Assembly (NCBI RefSeq): GCF_003013245.1
Contig: NZ_PXYY01000015.1
Location: 1 to 38,049, forward strand
DNA length: 38,049 nucleotides
Reading direction: 5' to 3'
DNA from: Neisseria iguanae
GTDB lineage: Bacteria; Pseudomonadota; Gammaproteobacteria; Burkholderiales; Neisseriaceae
Below, one piece after another: positions 32,041-38,049 of the stretch. Each line of letters starts with the position of its first letter. Positions within the stretch are counted from its first letter, which is position 1. The notes beneath the pieces were generated by a model. That model was not told the DNA's origin. It ran no database searches and saw only the letters and a list, made by a program, of their open reading frames with translations. The translations under genes were made by a program, and so were the position numbers.

Positions 32041-32455
32041 TCACGAACTCCAAAACGTATGGCCGCACGCGGCAGGCGTACGGGTTCGATATGCACATTA
32101 GAATAATCGGGCAGGGTGTCGGCCAACGGCCAAATCCGCCCGTCAACACGGATTTCGCCCTGCATATTGCGCGAAACCGTCCAATTCAGTTTAGGCAGTT
32201 TCAGATGGCCTTGTTGCGCCACAAAACCTTGATCGGCAGTTACCGGCAGGCCGTCTGAAGGCATCCTTGCGCCGAAGGCCAGTATTTGCATGCGTGTTAA
32301 GTGCAGTGTTTTCCTATTGGAACGATAAGATTGGCACCAAAGCTGGTGTTCCATCGAATGCCGCCATTGCAAGGTGAAATTGGGCGGCAGGTTGCGGGCA
32401 AAGGGTAAAAGCGGCAACCGCAATAATTAAAACAGCGGTCAGATAACGAAGCATG
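32037..32455 (-). pseudogene. DUF1850 protein (TRAP-associated), one frameshift
   Basis: ATG at 32455 gives MLRYLTAVLIIAVAAFTLCP, a signal or anchor. One frame away the text continues PPNFTLQWRHSMEHQLWCQS, ILAFGARMPSDG and ends VRLPRAAIRFGVRE at 32037. DUF1850 proteins have the L.W.HSVEK..W.E.Y pattern and are usually encoded just before fused TRAP permeases. The stop TGA overlaps the start ATG of the TRAP remnant (ATGA). The single frameshift near 32415 makes it defective. No substrate-binding protein gene lies upstream, so the whole operon has decayed. Confidence 0.7.
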
Positions 32456-32568
32456 GGCAGGAATTGATACGATAGGACATCATCTTTTCAGATGGCCCTG
32501 CAATCTATCTGAAAAACTGGCGCCATAAACGATATTTTCAATGACGGCAAAAGGTTTGGCGTAAAATG

Positions 32569-32608
32569 TTTTCAGACGGCCTTTCAACTGCTTAAGGCCG
32601 TCTGAAAA
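32569..32608. terminator. inverted uptake-sequence pair with long loop
   Basis: TTTTCAGACGGCC faces GGCCGTCTGAAAAAC around a 13-base loop. It lies upstream of the degenerate TRAP operon and before the IS1016-like element. Confidence 0.55.
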
Positions 32609-32642
32609 ACAAAACGTTTATTTCGTTTCGTTAAAGTATTTG

Positions 32643-33473
32643 GGACTTAGGAAGCAAAATCACTAAAAAACGTGATAAATTCCTGATATGAAATTAAAAA
32701 ACAAATCTCAAAAATTCAGCAAAATCTCAGCGCAATAATCCGCTGTTCCGCGCTTGAGTTAACCGCTTCCGATACCGCCAAAATGACCGGCATTGCCGAA
32801 TCAGACGGGTCTTACTCCGGTACACGACGTATCAGGGATAGCGCGGGCGCGGGGCTTCTTCAGGTAAAACCATTGTCTTCAGAATATTGAAATGTAACGG
32901 CGTTGCCTATGGCGGGATTATTCCTCAAGCATGTCCTCATTTCATCATGCGGCATCTTTCCGGCATAAAAACCTGTCTGTTACGTTGGAAATGCGTGCAA
33001 GGTTTCCGACCTTGCCGCACCGGCCGGTTTTACCGGCTCAGCGTGTAAAACCGCCCTCTTTGAATATCGCCGTGCATACGCGCTTTTCTGCTCGAAAATC
33101 TGCTATCGGACAATGCGTCAAAAGCTCCGTTAACCAAAGTGATACGCGGCCACATTTCTGCCGACGGCGAAATCGACACCGATGACCGGAAGGCATATGG
33201 TGGTTTTGTAGATATGGGCTATGAGAAGCATTGCCGTGTCCATCATAATGCCGATGAGCTTGCCCGCAGGAAGCAGCATATCAACGGTATCAGGTTTTTC
33301 CGGAGTTATGTTAAAGAACATCTGTCTAAATTCCACAGTATTTCGAAGGATTTGTGTTATCTGTATTTGAAGGAGAAGGAATGTAGGTTTAACCATTCTC
33401 ATGAACATTTGGGTTAAATATTAATGAAGATACTTCGAAATAGCCCGATTTGATATTTTTGCTTCCTAAATCC
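32643..33473 (+). mobile_element. degenerate IS1016-like element with both terminal repeats
   Basis: The left end GGACTTAGGAAGCAAAAT (from 32643) and the right end ATTTTTGCTTCCTAAATCC (to 33473) are inverted repeats. Between them lies the transposase in pieces: MKLKNKSQKFSKISA from 32688, AIIRCSALELTASDTAKMTG in a shifted frame, DGSYSGTRRIRDS (the first catalytic block), KTIVFRILKCNGVAYGGIIP, then a region that does not match, then EIDTDDRKAYGGFVDMGYEK and KQHINGIRFFRSYVKEHL. A final ILMKILRNSPI comes after an in-frame stop. There are at least four frame breaks and a foreign stretch of roughly 150 bases at about 32940-33090. It is dead but still carries ends that an active transposase could use. 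Confidence 0.75.
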
Positions 33474-33608
33474 TTTGCTCTTTCTGATCGTTCGGCAGTT
33501 ATCAGCCAATCGCTTCACTGGAAAAATCTGCGAAAATGGAGCTGCCGATTTTTTTTGTATCGCCGTATTCTTTGTATCAGCCGAAATCCAAACCATAACA
33601 AATGAATC

Positions 33609-33658
33609 ATAAAAAAGCCGTCTGAAAATCAAAGCGTATTTTCAGACGGCTTTTTTAT
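33609..33658. terminator. strong inverted uptake-sequence terminator
   Basis: ATAAAAAAGCCGTCTGAAAA faces TTTTCAGACGGCTTTTTTAT around 10 bases. It separates the IS1016-like element from ybdD-cstA and can work on both strands. Confidence 0.85.
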
Positions 33659-33739
33659 GATTAGGCTCAATACGGAAATACACACGTTTCTCTCATAGAA
33701 AAAGCCCTGCATGCAACCATGCTGGGCTTTTTTGATCTT

Positions 33740-33946
33740 TCAACAGCAGCCGCCGCCCCTTTTGATTCGGCAATACTCAATAAACTGCGCCCGAGTCATC
33801 ACTGGCGTATTCGGATTATGCTTGCGTTGCTGGGCAACGTAGCGGTCATAGTCCGGAATACCTGCCATGTAATTGGCAGCAATACAAAAGCTTTTGTGCG
33901 CTTTTTTCAGACGGCCCATCAAAGGATGGTTAAGCAATTTTCTCAT
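33740..33946 (-). CDS. ybdD: YbdD/YjiX-family protein
   Basis: A 68-residue protein starting MRKLLNHPLMGRLKKAHKSF, with AGIPDYDRYVAQQRKHNPN (the GxPDYxxYVxHxRxxHP pattern) and MTRAQFIEYCRIKRGGG followed by CC at the end. This small family is almost always paired with CstA-type peptide or pyruvate transporters, as ybdD with cstA in E. coli, and probably helps the transporter work. It starts inside the last codons of cstA (17-base overlap), with GAGG eight bases upstream, which implies coupled translation. An in-frame GTG at 33964 would add six residues. Confidence 0.85.
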   Translation of the reverse strand: MRKLLNHPLMGRLKKAHKSFCIAANYMAGIPDYDRYVAQQRKHNPNTPVMTRAQFIEYCRIKRGGGCC

Positions 33947-36008
33947 TGGTTTGAACCTCGTCACGGTAAACAGCAGGGACTTCTTTCGCAGTCGGCCAAG
34001 CTACTTTACGCGCTTTTATGGCTGTCATCAAGCCGTAGATGGCGATAAAAATCACGACCAGCATAAATGCCGCACATAAACCTGAGTTGATATAATCGTT
34101 AAATACAATCTGACCCATTTGTGCCACATCTTTGGCCGGTGCCAATATTTCGCCCCGTGCAGCCGCTTCACGGTATTGCGCAGCGTGTGCCAAGAAGCTG
34201 ACGCGCGGATTGGAGTCGAACAGTTTCTGCATGGAAGCTACGGCGGTGACAATCAATAAGCCCATTGCTGGAACCAGCGGCACCCAGACATAACGTTCTT
34301 TTTTCATTTTCACCAACACAACTGCCACCATAATCAGCGCCATACCGGCCAGCATTTGGTTGCCGATACCGAATAAAGGCCACAGCGAGTTGATACCGCC
34401 CAGTGGGTCGGTTACCCCGGTGTACAGGAAGTAGCCCCATGCGCCAACGGTTAAGAAAGTGGCGACCAGATTGGAGAACATCCCCTGACCTGTTCCTAAA
34501 GGTTTGACGAAAATACCTAACAAATCTTGCACCATAAAACGTGAAGTACGGGTTCCCGCATCTACCGCAGTCAAAATGAACATAGCTTCAAACAACAGTG
34601 CAAAGTGATACCAGAAGGCCATCATGGCTTCACCCGGAACCAATTGGCTCATGATGTGTGCCATACCGACCGCCAAGGTCGGCGCACCACCGGCGCGGGA
34701 CAGAATCGAATTTTCACCTACTTCGCGCGCAGTATTGGCCAAAGTTGCCGCATCCACCGGAATTTGCAGATGTGTGGTAATAACATGTGCCGCAGTCGCA
34801 GGATCAGTACCAATCAAAGCCGCAGGGCTGTTCATTGCGAAGTACACGCCCGGCTCCAAGACGCAAGCTGCTGCCAGAGCCATAATCGCCACGAAACTTT
34901 CCATCAGCATACCGGCGTAACCGATGGCACGGACGTGGGTTTCGTTTTCAATCATTTTAGGGGTAGTACCGGAAGAAATCAGCGCGTGGAAACCGGATAC
35001 CGCACCGCAGGCAATGGTAATAAATAAGAATGGAAATAATTTACCGGAGAATACCGGACCTGTACCATCAATAAAGTGGGTCACGGCCGGCATTTTCAAT
35101 ACCGGGCCGACCACGATAATACCGATGGCTAAGGCAATAATAGTACCGATTTTCAGGAAAGTTGCCAAATAATCGCGCGGTGTCATCAAAAACCATACCG
35201 GCAGTAGCGAAGAAATGGCGCCATACAGCATAATACCGAAGGCCAGCTGCACACCGTTTAAGTCAAACCAAGGACCAATCGCACTTTCGGCCACATGGTT
35301 ACCGAAAATCACCGCACTCATCATGGCGATAAAGCCGACAATCGCGATTTCACCCAAATGGCCCGGACGGATAAAGCGGGCATAAAAACCCATAAACAGC
35401 GCAATCGGCACGGTCACGGCAATAGTAAACGTACCCCAAGGGCTGTGGGTCAGCGCTTTCACCACAATCAAAGCCAACACCGAAGTGATGATGATCATAA
35501 TCATCAGGATACCGATGGAAGCAATTACACCGGCTGTTGTACCCAATTCTTGCTTGATGATGTCGCCCAAAGATTTACCGTCGCGGCGCATGGAAACAAA
35601 CAGCACCATCATGTCTTGCACGGCGCCGGCCAAAACCACACCGAAGATAATCCACAGCGTGCCCGGCAGATAACCCATTTGCGAAGCCAACACCGGTCCC
35701 ACCAACGGACCTGCGCCGGCAATCGCGGCAAAATGGTGGCCGAACAATACTTTTTTATCGGTCGGCACATAATCGACACCGTTGTTGTTGCGTTCTGCCG
35801 GTGTCATACGACGTTCGTCAAGCTGCAAAATGTTTTTACAAATATAAAGGCTGTAAAAACGGTAGGCAATGCAATACACCGATACCGCAGCCACTACCAG
35901 CCAAATAGCACTGACGTGTTCGCCACGGCTGAGGGCCAAAGTTGCGAAGGCAAATACTCCTGCCAACACCACCAAGCCCCATATCAGAAACGATTTCAAC
36001 GCTTTCAT
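33930..36008 (-). CDS. cstA: carbon starvation protein / peptide or pyruvate transporter, CstA family
   Basis: A 692-residue inner-membrane transporter with about 16 helices. HHFAAIAGAGPLVGPVLASQMG (about residues 90-112), SMRRDGKSLGDIIKQELG and FHALISSGTTPKM are hallmark CstA segments. E. coli CstA and BtsT import peptides and pyruvate. ATG at 36008 follows AAAAGGACATGTC, a strong site. It overlaps ybdD. The 340-base region upstream is AT-rich with no obvious promoter that I can defend. Full length, no lesion. Confidence 0.93.
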   Translation of the reverse strand: MKALKSFLIWGLVVLAGVFAFATLALSRGEHVSAIWLVVAAVSVYCIAYRFYSLYICKNILQLDERRMTPAERNNNGVDYVPTDKKVLFGHHFAAIAGAGPLVGPVLASQMGYLPGTLWIIFGVVLAGAVQDMMVLFVSMRRDGKSLGDIIKQELGTTAGVIASIGILMIMIIITSVLALIVVKALTHSPWGTFTIAVTVPIALFMGFYARFIRPGHLGEIAIVGFIAMMSAVIFGNHVAESAIGPWFDLNGVQLAFGIMLYGAISSLLPVWFLMTPRDYLATFLKIGTIIALAIGIIVVGPVLKMPAVTHFIDGTGPVFSGKLFPFLFITIACGAVSGFHALISSGTTPKMIENETHVRAIGYAGMLMESFVAIMALAAACVLEPGVYFAMNSPAALIGTDPATAAHVITTHLQIPVDAATLANTAREVGENSILSRAGGAPTLAVGMAHIMSQLVPGEAMMAFWYHFALLFEAMFILTAVDAGTRTSRFMVQDLLGIFVKPLGTGQGMFSNLVATFLTVGAWGYFLYTGVTDPLGGINSLWPLFGIGNQMLAGMALIMVAVVLVKMKKERYVWVPLVPAMGLLIVTAVASMQKLFDSNPRVSFLAHAAQYREAAARGEILAPAKDVAQMGQIVFNDYINSGLCAAFMLVVIFIAIYGLMTAIKARKVAWPTAKEVPAVYRDEVQTNEKIA

Positions 36009-36350
36009 GACATGTCCTTTTCAAATGTTAAGGGATAAACAAACATATATGAATAAATTTAGAAAATTCAAAAACTTAAAATATTTTACTATAAAAATAT
36101 CATCTTATTTAAAAAGATAATATTTTATTTTAGATAATATTTTATTTTCACAAATGCTAACATATTTATATTAATACGCAATACCACATCAAAAAAAATA
36201 TGCTTTAAGTCAAACTTCATTGAAATATTCATTGAACCGCCAACATACCCTTACAAAAAATCCAGATAAAATATAGTCGGCGGCATTGAATATCGTCGCA
36301 TTCATCTCTGTTATAATCTTGTCCATTTTCACCAGCTTTATCATTTCAAC
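36009..36350. other. AT-rich intergenic region between cstA and dusA
   Basis: About 340 bases, very AT-rich (poly-A and TTTAT runs near 36060-36140). It must hold the divergent promoters of cstA and dusA. Apart from the TATAAT box at 36312-36317 I see no repeat, gene or uptake sequence. Confidence 0.6.
36309..36317 (+). promoter_or_regulatory. extended -10 promoter of dusA
   Basis: TGTTATAAT at 36309-36317 is an extended -10 element; a TTGAAT at 36286-36291 is at a long spacing (20 bases). It lies 34 bases before the dusA start. Confidence 0.45.
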
Positions 36351-37355
36351 ATGACACCAACCAACCTACCGCCACGCAGCCTTTGTGTCGCGCCCATGCT
36401 CGATTGGACCGACAGACACTACCGCCACATGGTACGCCAAATCACGCAAAACACATGGCTTTACAGCGAGATGATTAACTCGGGTGCTATTGTGTACGGC
36501 GACAAAAACCGCTTTCTCATGTTTAACGAAGGTGAAAACCCCGTTGCGCTGCAACTGGGCGGCAGCGACCCTGTCGAGTTGGCCAAAGCCTCCAAAGCCG
36601 TGCAAAAATACGGTTACGACGAAGTGAATCTCAACTGCGGCTGCCCCAGTCCGCGCGTACAAAAAGGTGCGTTCGGTGCATGTTTGATGAACGAAGTCGA
36701 TTTAGTGGCCGATTGCTTAAATGCCATGCAGGATGCCGTACAGATTCCCGTCACCGTCAAACACCGCATCGGCGTCGACCGCCAAACCGAATACCAAACC
36801 GTGGCCGATTTTGTCGGTACGCTGCGCGACAAAACTGCCTGCAAAACCTTTATCGTCCATGCCCGTAACGCATGGCTCGACGGCTTGTCACCGAAAAAAA
36901 ACCGAGAAGTGCCGCCGCTAAAATACGATTACGTTTACCGTCTGAAACAAGACTTCCCCGAGCTCGAAATCCTGATTAACGGCGGTATTACCACCAACGA
37001 GCAAATCGCCGGACATCTTAAACACGTCGACGGCGTCATGGTTGGCCGCGAAGCTTATCACAACCCGATGGTCATGCGTGAATGGGATCAACTTTTCTAC
37101 AGCAGCAGCCACACTCCCATCGAATACGCCGACTTAGTGCAACGCCTGTTTGCCTACAGCCAAGCACAAATCCAAAGCGGACGTGGCACTATTTTGCGCC
37201 ACATCGTCCGCCACTGCTTAGGCCTGATGCACGGTCTCAAAGACGCACGCACCTGGCGGCGCATGCTTTCCGATGCCACGCTGCTCAAAGAAAACGACGG
37301 CACACTGATTCTTGACGCATGGTGCGAAGTGGAAAAAGCCAACCGATTCGATTGA
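36351..37355 (+). CDS. dusA: tRNA-dihydrouridine synthase A (20/20a)
   Basis: A 334-residue FMN enzyme that reduces uridine 20 and 20a in the D-loop of tRNAs. SLCVAPMLDWTDRHYRHMVR starts the TIM barrel; YDEVNLNCGCPSPRVQKGAF carries the catalytic Cys; VKHRIGVD and INGGITTNEQIAGHLKHV (FMN phosphate binding) and GVMVGREAYHNP follow; the C-terminal helical domain completes the length. ATG at 36351 has no strong ribosome-binding site. It stands alone and is convergent with the IS30-family remnant downstream. Confidence 0.95.
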   Translation: MTPTNLPPRSLCVAPMLDWTDRHYRHMVRQITQNTWLYSEMINSGAIVYGDKNRFLMFNEGENPVALQLGGSDPVELAKASKAVQKYGYDEVNLNCGCPSPRVQKGAFGACLMNEVDLVADCLNAMQDAVQIPVTVKHRIGVDRQTEYQTVADFVGTLRDKTACKTFIVHARNAWLDGLSPKKNREVPPLKYDYVYRLKQDFPELEILINGGITTNEQIAGHLKHVDGVMVGREAYHNPMVMREWDQLFYSSSHTPIEYADLVQRLFAYSQAQIQSGRGTILRHIVRHCLGLMHGLKDARTWRRMLSDATLLKENDGTLILDAWCEVEKANRFD

Positions 37356-37377
37356 AACAAATAAATCCATATAAAAA

Positions 37378-37412
37378 AAGGCCATCTGAAAATCAGATTT
37401 CAAACAGCCTTA
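37378..37412 (+). terminator. degenerate uptake-sequence hairpin after dusA
   Basis: AAAGGCCATCTGAAA and TTTCAAACAGCCTT form an imperfect stem. Both arms are mutated uptake sequences; a weak terminator. Confidence 0.4.
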
Positions 37413-37435
37413 CATTCGCATTTCCAGTGCAACAC

Positions 37436-38049
37436 TCAAATGCCGGCGGCAGGAGCCGCTAAAAACAAATCGGCCGGTATCTCATAATCCCGTATTTTCC
37501 CCGGTCGGCGGTTGAGGGCAGCCCCAACCGCCTTAACCTGTTTGCCGCCCAATTTTCTAAAATCCGTCCCCTTCGGGAAGGATGGCCGGATCAGTCTGTT
37601 GGTATGCGCCGCCAACCCTTTCCCGGAAGGGGTAGAGACGGCAGAAGTCAGGTTTGCATGGCCAGTACTTTGACAAAGCTCCCGTGCCGGTAAAACGCTT
37701 TGCCGTTATCCAACGTGATGGTTTGGATAACGCTTTTGACCGGTTTCAGAGCCTGATCCGCCACTCGGGCAACATCTTGTGCTTTGAAGCCGGCGGTTTT
37801 GCGGATAACGACGCATTTGGTTTTCCCCTCGACTGCAACCTGCAGTCCGCTTTTTGGGTCTCTGCCGGAGTGTGCTAAAGATAGCTTTAAGAAAAGCCGG
37901 CGTTGTTTACCGTATTGGAAAGACAATACTGAAATGAACACCCACAAAAACACCCAGCTCACCCCACATCAGCGCGCAGGATAAAACCACCGTTACTTCG
38001 CCGGCCCGGCAATGCCAAGTCAGCAAAGCAACCATTTACCGTATCCTTA
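37436..38049 (-). mobile_element. IS30-family (IS1655-like) transposase remnant, runs off the window
   Basis: On the minus strand, VAVEGKTKCVVIRKTAGFKA then KPVKSVIQTITLDNGKAFYR is the IS30-family catalytic region (the TLDNGxEF motif). After a frame change near 37650 the text is HTNRLIRPSFPKGTDFRKLG, QVKAVGAALNRRPGKIRDYE and PADLFLAAPAAGI to TGA 37436-37438, the normal C-terminus (NGLIRQYFPKGTDF...RLNRRPRKxLGYxTP). At least two frame breaks occur and the N-terminal part is unrecognisable or beyond the window. It is a dead element. Confidence 0.75.

Noticed and set aside
35295-36038. 247-codon plus-strand frame opposite cstA
   Set aside because: Full overlap with a conserved membrane transporter; Gln/His/Arg-rich text is typical of an antisense shadow.
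1-38049. CRISPR arrays and tRNA or rRNA genes
   Set aside because: I looked for regularly spaced direct repeats and for the conserved tRNA arm sequences and saw none; the repeated units here are uptake sequences and IS ends.
1-38049. Correia repeat elements
   Set aside because: The typical TATAGTGGATTAAC ends were not seen in the window.

Overview
The window comes from a Neisseria chromosome. The 10-12 bp DNA uptake sequence is everywhere, mostly in the AGGCCGTCTGAA (AG) dialect, with a few ATGCCGTCTGAA copies and AGGCTGTCTGAA variants. It often occurs as inverted pairs that act as terminators between genes. The housekeeping genes (rpmB-rpmG, dnaE, gshA, dtd, dusA, putA, cstA) and the repeats (dRS3-type repeats, IS1016-like, IS1595 and IS30-family remnants) are typical of the genus. 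The AG dialect suggests a commensal species rather than meningococcus or gonococcus; I cannot name the species.

Layout. 1-225: tail of an IS1016-like transposase. 284-8693: core genes, namely an M23 peptidase behind a structured leader, rpmB-rpmG, anmK, a Pit phosphate transporter, an Rnm-type PHP phosphatase, a small S4/oxidoreductase-like pair, and a YgaP/YgaV-like rhodanese and ArsR module. 8753-12187: dnaE. 12280-13008: an IS1595-family element with a perfect 8-bp target duplication. 13009-16677: a heavily decayed accessory locus. It holds an outer-membrane barrel protein, a secreted small protein with a toxin-like C-terminus, a small immunity-like gene and two copies (one truncated) of a C39-type peptidase. 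16906-19535: gntP-gntK and dtd. 19540-21870: a second decayed island. It contains remnants of a T7-like podovirus (tail tubular A, start of tail tubular B, a lectin-like tail/head fibre, a possible capsid end and a small membrane protein) cut by IS1016 debris. 21872-28663: an XRE-cupin regulator, a frameshifted MHS-family transporter and an ornithine cyclodeaminase-family enzyme, divergent from the large bifunctional putA; this looks like an imino-acid catabolic locus. 28772-32455: gshA, a CitE-like lyase, and the wreck of a DUF1850-TRAP permease operon. 32643-33473: a degenerate IS1016-like element with both ends. 33740-37355: ybdD-cstA and dusA. 37436-end: a broken IS30-family transposase.

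The two items most worth pursuing are (a) the decayed barrel/secreted toxin-like/immunity/C39 locus, whose parts suggest a Fap-like export apparatus used for an antibacterial effector, and (b) the T7-like virion gene remnants, whose order becomes canonical if one block is re-inverted. All family assignments were made by reading the translations; no database search was possible.
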